A stretch of DNA of 64,000 nucleotides, from contig OY751489.1 in NCBI GenBank assembly GCA_963565915.1, positions 2,170,001-2,234,000 on the forward strand, written 5' to 3'. The notes under the pieces are model-generated. The model searched no databases and had not been told where the DNA came from. It saw nothing but the letters and a program-made list of their open reading frames with translations. Of this stretch, positions 34,884 through 46,649 are shown piece by piece; within the stretch, counting starts at the first letter, position 1, and each line of letters begins with the position of its first letter. This stretch comes from Entoloma clypeatum. Its lineage: Eukaryota; Basidiomycota; Agaricomycetes; Agaricales; Entolomataceae. Position numbers and translations under genes: made by a program.

Positions 34884-35286
34884 TTCGACAGAAGCATGAT
34901 CCTTCTTACAATGTCCGTCTTGCTACCTTCTAGGACTTATAATACACTCATAATCCTCCGGTCTAGCCCATTGGCCCACTCTGTAAATGTCATAGGAGAA
35001 AACATAATATATCTTTGCTGACCCCCTCGTTTAAAATCGCGTCGGTTCTGGTCCTCGGGACGCCGAAACCAGATTGGGCAATTTCATATGTCATCTGCGA
35101 AGCCGCTCATGAATGGTTCCTAGACCGCATCTCCGCCTCCAATCCAGTGGAGTCTTTCACATGTATCCCTTGGACTTAAACAGGACACTCATTTGGAGCT
35201 CTCGTAAGTCCTCTGCAGTTACCCTGGTCTAGTATAAATAGCCTCTGAGAGCTGGGGCCTTTGCATCTCCCATTTCTAGTTCCATT
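34884..35286. other. Intergenic spacer, promoter region of malic enzyme
   Basis: About 400 bp. The TATA-like box at 35233-35240 is the only recognised element. A missing 5' exon of malic enzyme could also lie here. Confidence 0.5.
35233..35240 (+). promoter_or_regulatory. TATA-like box upstream of malic enzyme
   Basis: TATAAATA, 47 bp upstream of the assigned ATG. Position and sequence fit a core promoter; not proven. Confidence 0.4.
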
Positions 35287-37492
35287 ATGATTGACGATAA
35301 GGCGTCTTTGTCCCCCAGAGTTCCCCCTCATTTTTTATCTACTGACCATCGCCAGCGCTGCTTGGCCCAGCTTCGTAGGAAACAAGATGGACTCGAAAAA
35401 TACATCTACATGAGCGCTTTGAAGGCACGCGACCCCAATCTGTTTTACGAGGTCTTGCTCGAGAATATGTTAGAGATCATTCCTATTCTCTATACCCCGA
35501 CGGTGATCGCGTTCTTTCTCTCATCCTCTGTGCGTCTAACCCTTTTTCATCCCTCTACAGGTGGGCGATGCCTGCTCTAATTACTCACACATATGGCGCC
35601 ATCCTGAGGGCTTATATATCACCATCGAAAACAAAGGACATATCCGAGATGTCCTGCGAACTTGGGTCGGAGGTCTTTCCTCGAGAATTGCAGTTGTCAC
35701 CGATGGTGCGTCGGTTAGTTCTCTATCTTGACGACATTCATCCTGTCATGACATAGGCTCGCGCATTCTCGGTCTTGGCGACCTTGGAGCAAACGGCTTG
35801 CCAATCAGTATCGGGAAACTGTAATGCTCTCCGTTGCCTCTTTCTCAGATGCTTACCTGTAAATCCTCAGAGATTTATACGTTGCAGGCGCTGGAATAAG
35901 GCCAACTTCTACGGTGCCAATCTGTCTCGACCTTGGTACCAACACCCAGAAGTTCCTCGACGACCCATTGTATATCGGTGTACGAAGGAAACGACCAGGC
36001 GTGGAAGAGGTACGTCTTGTCATTCATTGCGTTATTTTATTTTTTCAATATGGCCGCTCAATCCCTCCCAGATGGATGCGTTTATGAAGGAATTCATGGA
36101 AGCCATGAAAGAAATCTTCCCTTCCCTTCTTGTCCAGTTTGAAGACTTCTCGACGGATAACGCCTTCCGATACCTCGACATGTTCAAGACACAGTATCGG
36201 TGTTTCAACGACGATGTATAGCCCCCAACGTTTTGATTTCTATGACAATAATAACTCATTGCATTCTTGCAGATACAAGGCACAGGTTTGCCTATTTTCA
36301 TACTACACTTCGTCTGGCAATTTTGAAGGCATGTGAGCCTAGGTGCCGTCGTCCTTTCTGGGTTTATGAACGCCGCACGATTGGCTTCTGCTGCATCTGG
36401 CAGACCTCTTTCGGAGCACAAAATCTTGTTCTTTGGTGCAGGCTCTGCTGGGATTGGAGTCGCCAAGCAACTCCTCTCTTTCTTCACGTTGATGGGATTG
36501 AGCAAAGAAGAGGCCAAGAGCAGAATATATGTCAGAATTGTCTTATCGTTCCATGTAAAAGGCTCATTTTGTCTCTTCAGACTGTGGATTCCAAAGGCCT
36601 GATCACGGCCGATAGAAAGGGTCTTCAGGAACATAAGAAATGTAGGCTCGTCATCTGGCCCATGTTTACATAGCTTACATCTCGTAGACTTTGCTCGGAC
36701 GGACTATCAGGGACCCCCACTGACCAGCTTGATTGATATCATTCAATACGTCCAACCAACCGCGCTCATGGGCCTCAGCACGATTCCGGTATGTAGCAAG
36801 CTTGCAATGCGTGTTATCTTGATTTTTAATATCTTGGTTTAGAATGCATTTACGGAGGAAGTCGTTAAATTGATGGCCTCAATAAACACGCGCCCCATCA
36901 TCTTCCCGCTCTCGAACCCAGTCTCTCTGTGTGAAGTCGCCTATGCCGACGCTGTGCAGTGGTCAATTCTTTGCCCCCTTCAACATGGACTGAGCTGACG
37001 CCTCTGGTTTAGGACTAACGGGGCGGTCATTTTCGCGTCCGGAAGTCCATACAAGCCCGTAGAGTATGAAGCCAAGGTTTACGAGCCTGGACAAGGCAAC
37101 AACATGTACATTTTCCCTGGGATCGGTCTGGGTGCTATCATTGCGAGGGCACGGCATGTAACGGATACCATGGTGGAGCAAGCATCCATCGCGCTGTCTT
37201 CTGCTTTGACTGAAGAGGAAAAGGCCGGTGATTTGGTGTACCCCCGTCTGGTGCGTATCCGGACCATCAGTGCCCAAATTGCGTTGGCGGTTGTCCGAGC
37301 TGCACAGGCTGCGGTATGTACATTTAAAATTGAAGTCTTAGGACGGAGGATGACTCATTCTTGTTGTAGAATGTGGATGAGAACGCTCTGTTGCGGATTC
37401 TTACAGATTCGCAGCTGTTGGGGTATATTCAAGCGAAGCAGTGGCAACCATATCGAGCTCATAACATGCGCTATATGAAGAGTATACTGTAG
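35287..37492 (+). CDS. Malic enzyme (NAD(P)-dependent malate decarboxylating)
   Basis: About ten short exons. Segments in order: LEKYIYMSALKARDPNLFY, PILYTPTV joined to GDACSNYSHIWRHPEGLYI, VVTDGSRILGLGDLGANGLP, AGAGIRPTSTVPICLDLGTN, LVQFEDFSTDNAFRYLDMF, the second-domain Rossmann loop ILFFGAGSAGIGVAKQLL, NTRPIIFPLSNPVSLCEVAY and GNNMYIFPGIGLGAIIARAR, ending at TAG. These are the malate-binding and dinucleotide-binding parts of malic enzyme, which converts malate to pyruvate and CO2. The assigned N-terminus (MIDDKASLSPRVPPHF) lacks a mitochondrial presequence, and the usual TPxLNKG-type start of the family is not seen. The protein is either a short cytosolic form or an upstream exon is missed. 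Cofactor preference cannot be told. The stop is convergent with the SET-Tad3 gene. Confidence 0.9.
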
Positions 37493-37578
37493 CCTGGCTT
37501 TTGGGGATCAGCTTTTGTATTCATAGTTTTGCTTTAACCCTGTATATCTATCAATTGTATATACATATCCAAAAAATG

Positions 37579-39321
37579 CTATGCATCCATCGAGGGGTCT
37601 ATGCATATAGTCTCCATGGTTCGGTCTGTGACTTTCCATTGGCAGATGCCAAACCGATGATTTACGCCTTTCAATGTTGGGAGACAAGCTGAGCCGCCAC
37701 AGCCACCGGTTTTGAGCATTGGATGTAAATAGAACACCTCCTTGACGCGAGAATGAATCAAAGCCATACTGCACATTATACAAGGTTCATGCGTCGTGAA
37801 GAGAGAGAGGGAGGTTAGCAGATAGTTGGTGCCATTGCGGAGCTCTTCAGGATCTTTAGGCGAGGCTATCGATTCCTCAGGAATTGCGGCAGTTTGACTT
37901 GATGGATTTTCAGCACGATAGTCTGCCATACGTCGAATTAAATTGAGGACAGCATGTCGGAGCGGATGCGCGCTGGACGTTCTTGAGTCCCACGCTGTAA
38001 AAGACATGGAATGCTCCTTGTCCTCGTAAGGCGCGGCGATATGCGCAGCGATAGGTAACTAGAAACCTAGTCAGGAGCTTGACAGGAAATCGATACAGGA
38101 GCACAAACTTCTCCTCGTGCCCGAGCTTCATTGGCGGCAGTGATTGTCCTTGACATGGCTTCCCATGCCCAACGGGCTTTGCCTCGCGACCAGCTTTCTG
38201 CCTCGTCTTTCCTTGAAGGCGTGTACAGAGTCGGCCATAGAGAAGATTTGAGCTTGAGTGATATGGGAGTGACAGCCGAGGCGAATGGTACAGGTAGGAT
38301 ATACGGCTCGGGGAGGTGAAGGTCCTCGGGTAGAGCGGGAGGGATGGGGGATGTGGTGAGAAGAAATGTGGCCTGGTCATCTTGTTTTCTGATTCGCTTC
38401 AAGTGACCAAGGTCAGGCGTATCTAGTTGAGCCCACTTCAACCACCTTTTTTCCTTTGAGTATTATATATCAAAAGATGATGTATAGTACTCACTTGAGC
38501 AGGTTGGCGATTTGTCGTTGATCTGGGATATCGACCACCCAGGCCTGGACTACAATGAGGATTTTTGATAAGAAAGATAGATAAAGGGCGTCAAATCATA
38601 TACTTGTTCGGATAGTATCCATTTCTTCCTCTTCTGGATAAAGTTTGAATCTCGTGAAAGGGAGGCCATGGTCTAAGAGGACCTGGTTCGGATCACCCTC
38701 TGAGAATGGACTATTTACTTGAGAGGAATCTGGAGGATCATCGACAGCTAACAAACCCCCCCATCCGTCTTCAAAATCACCCTCTTGGGTCATGGAAGAA
38801 GTATATGAGGATTCTGCCGGGGTGAACCAGAGTTTGTGTCCGTAGAAGATACACAATTCTTCGTCTGGTTCAATCTGACGAACCGCTGTGTAACGAATGG
38901 AATTTGTTGAAGTATCGATAGTGTATGATGTATTGGGCTTATCGGAGTGGTTGAATAAGGAGCCTTCCAGTCGTGTGGGGCTATGAGTCGAACGGCAGAA
39001 TGTGAAACATACCTAGCCCAAGCGCGAGAGCCATGCGGCCATCAGACCACTTGAATGCGTAGTGATCTAATATAGTGTGTCGTCCTGAATGTAATGATGA
39101 TAGGATGCACAGCAGAAAGCAGAAAGGGTCGCGAACCTTACCATGCTCCTCATACTCATCCTTTGAGAACAGCAGCACGGGACTGACTTCTACAGTGGTC
39201 TGAGGAAGAATCGGACATGATGCTGGGACACGAATTGTGATATCATGGTGGTGGTTGGAATAGAAGGAGACAGACCGTAGACGCCGCGACCCTTGCGGTC
39301 GCTGTGCTTCACGATGAGCAT
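37579..39321 (-). CDS. SET-domain / Tad3 (ADAT3-type tRNA adenosine deaminase subunit) fusion protein
   Basis: All exons splice in phase into one protein. The start is MLIVKHSDRKGRGVYA. The SET part follows: QTTVEVSPVLLFSKDEYEEH, LDHYAFKWSDGRMALALGLG, SLFNHSDKPN, IRYTAVRQIEPDEELCIFYG, with the NHS and ELxIxYG motifs of SET methyltransferases. After a linker (FEDGWGGLLAVDD) the chain continues through AWVVDIPDQRQIANLLK, DTPDLGHLKRIRKQDD into a cytidine-deaminase fold with HPLRHAVL and THEPCIMCSMALIHSRVKEV. This fold keeps the zinc ligands, but the catalytic Glu of the HxE motif is Val, as is usual in Tad3/ADAT3. Tad3 is the non-catalytic partner of Tad2 for A34-to-inosine editing of tRNAs. The start is 66 bp from the divergent Alg7 start. 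Confidence 0.9.
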
Positions 39322-39387
39322 GAAGATGCACGTGACTTGGAAATACACGTCGGGGGATGGCGAGGATGGGTCGTGTTGTCTACACTG

Positions 39388-41098
39388 ATGGGACGGCCTC
39401 CACGATCGCTGTCGCCTGTGCTTCTCCTTGGCCTGGTGCCCGTCGGGACGTGGCTTATCGTTCGACCCCTGCTCGACCCAGTTCCGCCTCTACCGACTCT
39501 CTACACGTCTTTCGGATTCTCCGTCTTCGCCTTCCTGGCCACGCTCCATCTCGTGCCTGCCCTCGGTCCAACCTTTGTCAAGGCCAATCTCAAGGGCATA
39601 GACTTGCTCAAAGTTGACAAGACTCCCATGTCCGTGCGCGATCCCCTTCAGCATCCTCTCCGTCCCCGCGGCTCATGATTGTCCAGACCAGAAAGTCAAG
39701 GGCTTGTGTGCGCCTCGGTGTATATCCTCCTGCTGATGCTATTCATTCCTTTCCCATTTTCCAACTTTATTCTTAATTCCGAAAACGGCCCTCATGAAGG
39801 CATTTCCGTCGTGCAATTTCCGCACCACCAGGTTCGTACACCTTACAGTCAAGTTTCTCAACCAACTGAGTATTGTACGTGCCTCCAGCTCTCCGTGTAT
39901 CTTGCATCACTACTGTCTCTTCTAATGGCCACCATTCTGGGTTTCCTCGATGACGTGTTCGATATACGCTGGCGCCACAAGTTACCCATACCCATTATCG
40001 CGTCTATTCCCCTTCTAATGGTCTATTATGCCGAACGAGGCAACACTCACGTCGTCGTGCCTTTGCCTTTGCGATTCAGTTTTGGAACACTCATAAATCT
40101 CGGTACGTTCAGAGACTATCTCTTTCACCCCGCAAGCGAATCGAATAATGTACTATCCATTCAGGACCACTGTATTACGTTTACATGTCCTTGCTATCCA
40201 CCTTTGCCACCAATAGCATCAACATTCTTGCTGGCATCAACGGGTCAGAAGTTAGCCAGGCACTCATCATTGCACTCTCCGTCATCCTGAACGACCTTCT
40301 ATACCTTCCTTGGCCAATAGACTTTCGGATACCTCTACACCTCCTCGGGGGCAAGCTGGAATTGGATTTCGGCGGTGTTTGGAGCGCAGGAATGGCTCAT
40401 GGCAGCAGAGAATTGGTAGAGCGCCATCTCTTCAGCTTGTACTTCATGCTGCCTTTGGTTGCTGTCTGCCTTGGATTCATGTATCACAACTGGTACCCAG
40501 CACGGGCTTTCCCAGGCGATACTTTGTGCTACGTCACTGGCATGGCTTTCGCAGTTGTCGGCATCCAGGCACATTTCTCCAAAACCTTGCTCCTGTTCTT
40601 CATTCCCCAGATCTTCAACTTTGTGCTCTCCTGTCCGCAATTATTCGGCATCGTGCCGTGTCCCCGACATCGGGTACCGCGGTTAGTCTCAACTCTGCGC
40701 TCGTTCGCTAACTGGACTCAAAGGCATTGCATCCAGGTTCGATCCTGATACAAATCTCCTTCACGCATCAAAAACCGAATTCAAGGATAAACCAGCTTCT
40801 CGACTAACGACAATCACTCTTCAAACATTGGCTGCAATAGGTCTGACAGAAGTGACATTGCAGCCGAAAAGTGGAGACATTCTAGAAACGACAAATTTAA
40901 CGATCCTTAACTTTTTCCTTCTTCGACTCGGACCGATGAATGAAAAAAGTCTTGTGAAAGTACTGATATGCTCACAGGTATGTGTACTTGTGTTTTCTCA
41001 AGAAGGGTTATGAACAAGGCAAAGATCGTTGGAAGTGTGTTCGCCTTCTTGGTCAGGTATGGGCTTGCGGGGTTAGTGTATGATGGAGATAGAAGATG
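39388..41098 (+). CDS. ALG7: Alg7, UDP-GlcNAc:dolichyl-phosphate GlcNAc-1-phosphotransferase
   Basis: The ATG at 39388 ([20 protein letters not shown]) was chosen because it begins with the first hydrophobic helix. Exons then give [13 protein letters not shown] joined to [33 protein letters not shown] (the aspartate-rich motif), [20 protein letters not shown] with NG (substrate-binding motif), [20 protein letters not shown] and a C-terminal exon [20 protein letters not shown]. There are many hydrophobic helices, as expected for this ER membrane enzyme. It makes GlcNAc-PP-dolichol, the first step of N-glycan precursor synthesis and the target of tunicamycin. Confidence 0.94.
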
Positions 41099-41239
41099 AT
41101 GTTCGGCCGAGGATTCCACGTGATTCTGTTCTTTAGCGTCGTTCCGAGGGATCCGAACATGTGAGACTTGAAATCACATGTCTGTCATTCCTGCAGTAGA
41201 TAGACGGAGGGGCAAGACTGTTTTCTACCCTAGCTCACA

Positions 41240-43140
41240 ATGTCAAACGAACGCGTTATCTTCGCACAAGAGGTCACCCAAGTCGAACAATGGTGGAAGG
41301 TACATCTCATCCCTGCTCTCCAGTACAACATCGGTGTTCACAACCTCCCAGACTCCCCGCTTCGCACGAGTAAGCCGCCCATACACCGCCGCTGACGTCG
41401 TCGCGAAGCGCGGCACCATTCCCATCCAGTACCCTTCCGATATCCAGGGCAAAAAGCTATGGCGCCTGCTTTCCGAGCATGCGAAGCGTGGTACTGTATC
41501 ACACACCTACGGAGCGTGAGTTCATTCAAATCTCTGGCGATCTTGCTTGACGGAGCTTGCTTTGATTCAGACTCGATCCCGTTCAACTGACCCAAATGGC
41601 AAAGTATCTGGAGACCGTATATGTCTCCGGATGGCAGTCGTCCAGCACGGCGTCTAGCACCAATGAACCTGGCCCCGATCTTGCGGGTGAGTAGACTTTG
41701 CGTCTTTGTTGCCTAACAGAACTTACAGTGCACACCATTCATCAGACTATCCATCGAACACTGTCCCCAACAAGGTGGAGCATTTGTTTATGGCCCAGCT
41801 CTTCCATGACCGTAAACAAAGAGAAGCCCGGTCGCATCTGTCCGAAGCCGAACTCGCAAGGACACCCACAATTGACTATCTTCGACCTATTGTCGCCGAC
41901 GCCGATACTGGGCATGGTGGCCTCACCGCGGTCATGAAGCTCACCAAGATGTTCGTCGAAAAGGGCGCTGCAGGCATCCACATCGAAGACCAAGCTCCTG
42001 GGACAAAAAAGTGCGGACACATGGCTGGTAAGGTTCTAGTTCCCATCTCGGAGCACATCAATCGCCTTGTTGCTATCCGATTGCAATATGACATTATGGG
42101 TGTTGAGAATCTTGTCGTGGCTCGTACGGACTCGGAGGCGGCGACCCTGATCACGTCCAATATCGACAACCGTGACCACGCTTTCATCCTTGGCTCGACA
42201 AATTCATCTCTGGCTCCTCTGAACACAGTCATGGTCGAAGCTGAACGCGCTGGCAAGTCCGGCGCCCAGCTACAAGCCATCGAAGATCAGTGGGTCAAGG
42301 CGGCAGGCCTGCAATTATTCTCGACAACCCTTTCGAAGGCTTTGAAGCAACAAGGCGTTAACGATTCGACGGTTAACACATTCCTCTCCCGCGTTGCGCA
42401 TGCATCCCACCTCCAGGCTATTGCCATCGCTCAGAAGGAGTTTGGGTTGAAGGCCGTGCCATACTGGAATTGGGACAGCCCAAGGACCCGCGAAGGATAC
42501 TACCGGTACCAGGGCGGCACTCAATGCGCCGTGAACCGCGCAGTTGCTTTTGCGCCATATACAGATCTTTTGTGGATGGAAACAAAGTCGCCAATCTTCG
42601 CCCAGGCGAAAGAATTCGCCGCAGGGGTGCACGCCGTGTATCCCGGCTATTGGTTAGCATACAACCTAAGCCCTTCGTTCAATTGGGATGCCGCCGGCCT
42701 GAAAGAGAAGGACATGGAATCCTACGTTTGGGATCTTGGCAAAATAGGATTTGTTTGGCAGTTCATCACGGTCAGTGATTGCTTGGGCCTCTCAAGGAGC
42801 AGAAACTCACTCTGATCCAACATGTGCAGTTGGGCGGTCTCCACTCCAACGCGTATATTTCTGACCTGTTTGCCCAAAACTTTGCAAAGACCGGCATGAA
42901 GGCCTATGTCGAGCTCATCCAACGGAAAGAGCGGGAAGTGGGGACGGATGTGTTGACACATCAGAAGGTTCGCCTGATCCCTTTGAACTTCTGGATACCA
43001 CTCGCGATACTGATGCTTCCATACAGTGGAGTGGTGCCGATTATGCTGACAACCTCATCAAGACCGTGACTGGTGGGATTTCGTCTACTGCTGCGATGGG
43101 TGCCGGAGTCACCGAGTCACAGTTCACGACGAAACTGTGA
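41240..43140 (+). CDS. ICL1: Isocitrate lyase
   Basis: Exons from [19 protein letters not shown] through [59 protein letters not shown], then a long exon with [40 protein letters not shown] (the KKCGHMAGK active-site loop), [48 protein letters not shown] and WQFITLGGLHSN. The last exon ends SQFTTKL TGA. All family hallmarks are present and the length is normal. It splits isocitrate into succinate and glyoxylate in the glyoxylate cycle for growth on C2 compounds and lipids. It lies 143 bp before the capping-protein gene. Confidence 0.96.
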
Positions 43141-43283
43141 GGGAATTGAATGTATCGAATACCTACCATCATCTGTATATACACTTCAATTCTTGACAAT
43201 GAACGATACTGGTGTAGAGTGTGGAAGAGGCCATTTTCGGCAGTCCCCGATTGACACCGCTTGAACTCCACTCGGTTTGCGAA

Positions 43284-44531
43284 ATGGACGCTGGCGAACG
43301 GATCCAAGCTGCTGCCAACTTCCTCCTCCAGTCTCCACCTGGAGAGATCAATGATGTCCTCAATGGTCTGTGATCTCCCTTGCCATGACCTGGTCTCAAG
43401 GACTCAATGAAGGACCTTAGATGTTCGCAACATCATCTCGGATGATGATCGACTGCAGGAGGGCGTTCTTCCAGCACTCAAGGAATATAATCTCGCCCAG
43501 TTCATGACAGTCGACGTCCCCGGAACAGATCATCAGGTGCATTGGCGTGATTTGTTTCGCAATCGGTCATGCATGACCTTCTGAATTTCAGTCAATCATC
43601 AGTGAAGCAGCGAGAGTACCGAGTTCTGAAGATGAGCAGGAAGATCAACAGAGATTCTTGGACCCCCGTTCGCACACGATTTTCGTATTCGATCATCTGA
43701 GCCTCGTATTATCGCATTCCCCTCGCAAGAAATGCGCACTCGCTGATTAGGTTATTGAAGGAAGCAACAGATCCCCAGAAAGTTGAGCCTCTTGCTGAAG
43801 CTGAACAATTTCGGTGCGTCGAGCGCCGGCAACAAGGGAATGTCATTTACGGGAAGTCTACTGTGCATAGTTCTGCCTTGGAGACATCAACACTGGCATA
43901 TCTGTCTTCGCATTTCCGTGACGGGGTTGCTTCAGTGTTTTCGACACCAGGAAATTCAAACCGATTTGTGATTCAGGTTGTTGCGAACAAGTACAATCCA
44001 ATGAACTATTGGTGAGTTCACAAGTTTCCCGGCCGTGCCATTTATCTGAGAACGGCAGGTCGGGACGTTGGCGATCAGAATATGTCGTCGACGTGAATGA
44101 AAGCGAGGTGCACGGAAAAATACTTGTGAATGTGCATTATTACGAGCAAGGGAATGTCAGTAGCCCATTTATTACTCCCTACAACAGATTGACACGATAT
44201 CAGGTGCAACTATCCACCACGCACGATATCGACTTCAAGCTCCCCTCCGCCATCGTTACCTCATCGCCCAGCAGCTCGGCGTCGAAAGTTTTGGCTCTGA
44301 TAGGCCAGGAAGAGGGTGAATATCAAAGTTCCCTGAATGAAACGTACCGGGAGATGGGAGACAAGACGTTCAAAGGACTCAGACGTGCATTGCCGATGAC
44401 GCGTCAAAAACTAGACTGGGATAAAGTAAGTTGTGAATTCGGGATGAGCGTATCTGACATCTCGTTAGGTACTTGGCTATAAATTAGGGGCCGAGCTTGC
44501 ACAAAGCAAGGGTGTGTTTGGTAATTCATAA
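43284..44531 (+). CDS. CAP1: F-actin capping protein subunit alpha
   Basis: Exons: MDAGERIQAAANFLLQSPPG with EINDVLN, DVRNIISDDDRLQEGVLPAL, NLAQFMTVDVPGTDHQ, then HTIFVFDHLSL, GNVIYGKSTVHSSALETSTL, FVIQVVANKYNPMNYW, SGRWRSEYVVDVNESEVHGK, ILVNVHYYEQGNVQLST, DKTFKGLRRALPMTRQKLDW and the end LGYKLGAELAQSKGVFGNS. The order is that of the capping protein alpha subunit, which caps actin barbed ends with the beta subunit. The C-terminal tentacle region (RRALPMTRQKLDWDKV) is intact. The middle exons near 43560-43790 have approximate borders. Confidence 0.92.
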
Positions 44532-44714
44532 TAAGTCCGTACTTACAGTAGAGATGGGCTATTATCACGTTTCAAACGGCTTGGCATATGATGCCAATGG
44601 TGATGAATCTCAAACAAACACAGCACCATATGGGAGGATCGCCGAAACACCTTGAGAAGGGATGATTTAATTCATTCGCACCGTCCGTACGCATGGACAT
44701 CGGAGCATGCAGAC

Positions 44715-44722
44715 TATAAAAG
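44715..44722 (+). promoter_or_regulatory. TATA box upstream of the secreted beta-helix gene
   Basis: TATAAAAG, about 74 bp upstream of the assigned ATG at 44796: a textbook TATA box at a plausible distance. Suggests a strongly regulated gene (inference). Confidence 0.5.
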
Positions 44723-44795
44723 ACCCCCCTCCCCCAGTCCTGATACTCTATTCGAGCCGGTCTTGAATATCCCTACAAAATATTCGTTGAACGAG

Positions 44796-46649
44796 ATGGT
44801 CAACCAGTGCCGCTGTGCAGGTCTGTCCCCCGCTTGTCTCCTTTTTGACGTCCACCAATCCCATCATCAAAGCATTTTTCCTCCTCAGTATCGCCGCCCT
44901 CACACTTGGCAAGGTCCAAGTTTATCAGCCTGCCACAATTTACCCGCGGTCAACACGGTTTAGTTTGCGAGCATCGGGTAAAAGAGTTCCCATAGTTTGT
45001 GAGGCATCCGCTTGTTGCGGTTTACTCCGTCGTCCTTACTCCAACCCGTCAGCATATGCTGATTATGATTACGCTCATTTCTCGGCCGATAACGGTGAAA
45101 ACGTGCAAGTCCACGTTCGCGGAAAGGCCCACATCGAGAAATACAGCGTGGTTTATTCGCGCTTCGACTACTACACCAAACCTACCCTTAGGAAGAACAC
45201 CCTGTCATGGAAACTGAAGGACCACAAATACTACATTCTGAAGGTGAAGGGCCTCCGAGAACTTATCGTCGCTGTTGATCCGGTGGAAAATGATGTCCCC
45301 CCACCGCTTGGGGAGAACATTTTTAATGTCGTCACTTCGTCCTATGGCGCCGACAGACGTGGCCGAGTTGACTCTACAACTGCATTTCGGAAGGCGTTGC
45401 TGGATGCTGGAAACTCTGTCGAGGAGTCGCCCACCGTATATGTTCCCTCCGGGGTTTACAACGTGCAAAATCTTGTCCTTCCTTCGAACGTTTCCCTATA
45501 CCTCGCTCCCGGTTCTGTCCTCCGCCTCGATGGGCAACCTGAAGACTTGAGCGATGATTGGTCGAGCGACGGTGAGGGCAGATCGGGAACAAATTGGATC
45601 TCAACGGCCCATAACTCGACCAACATCAAGATCTTCGGAAGAGGAACGATCGACGGCAGAGGGTATAATTACAAGGACCAGAATTTCGCGCCGAGTCTCG
45701 TCGTGCCAATTCTGACCAAGAACTTCGTCATGGATGGCCCCCTTCTGCGTGAATCTGGGAGCACAGCTCTGAACGTGGTCCGATCTGAGCAAGTCACTAT
45801 CACAAATGTGAAGGTCCTGAACCGAATTCATGACATGATTGATGTGAGTAGACCAAGCTGTCAAACTATCTGCTGCATCTCATCATTCGTGATATTCAGA
45901 ATGGCTCGGTTGACCTCGTAGAATCGAAAAAGTCTGTTTCTCTCTTTTCAAACTTCCTTTGTTCTTTGGCTTATCGGGTGCTGCTCGTAGCGTTACCGTT
46001 CGAGATGCCCTCGCTATCTCAGCTGCTGATACATTCACAACAAAGGCGACGAAGCCCCCTGGCCCTCATGTACCAGATTGGCCAGGAGATAGTCAGGACG
46101 CGTCAGATATCTTGTTCGCGAACTGTCTGGCATGGACGGCCAATTACGGGTTCAAGGTTGGTCAGGGTGCCATGTCCGACCAGAGCAATATCAAGTTCTT
46201 CGGAAGCACGATATACGATTCGGCAGTGGCCATGGGCATTCACAAGAAGGTCCGTTCATGATACGAGAAATTATCGATTATACTCATACCTTGTCTGATA
46301 GTGGGGTCCTGGAAGTGTCTCGAATGTTACATTCGATCAGATCATCGTCAAGTACATGAGCTATACTACGAGCTACCTCACTGGCGTCGTTGGATCTTGG
46401 ATCTCCCTCCTCGTCGAGGATGGCGGATCTGGAGTCGGACCCATCACGGACGTTGACATAAAGAACATACTCGTTCTGCACGATGGAGGGAGCTCACCAC
46501 TGATCCGTGGTGTCGAAGGCGCCAGCGTTTCGAACGTAGAATTCGACAACGTATTCTTGATGAAAGGCAAAGGATCGTCGGCCACTTCACTGCAGGATCT
46601 AGGGCTTGGGGATATCATGTATGCGGACAATGTAACCTTTGCTGCATGA
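44796..46649 (+). CDS. Secreted parallel beta-helix (pectin-lyase fold) glycoside hydrolase-like protein
   Basis: The ATG at 44796 with an intron (44821-44870) gives MVNQCRCAAFFLLSIAALTL, a signal peptide. An N-terminal beta-sandwich-like domain follows (QPATIYPRSTRFSLRASGKR to LKVKGLRELIVAVDPVENDV). The beta-helix begins at NVVTSSYGADRRGRVDSTTA and continues with TVYVPSGVYNVQNLVLPSNV, GRGTIDGRGYNYKDQN, SGSTALNVVRSEQVTITNVK, NGSVDLVESK, VTVRDALAISAADTFTTK and FFGSTIYDSAVAMGIHKK. The architecture resembles fungal and bacterial GH28/GH49-like beta-helix enzymes with an N-terminal domain. The exact GH family and substrate cannot be fixed from reading alone. It is likely an extracellular polysaccharide-degrading enzyme. 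Confidence 0.8.
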
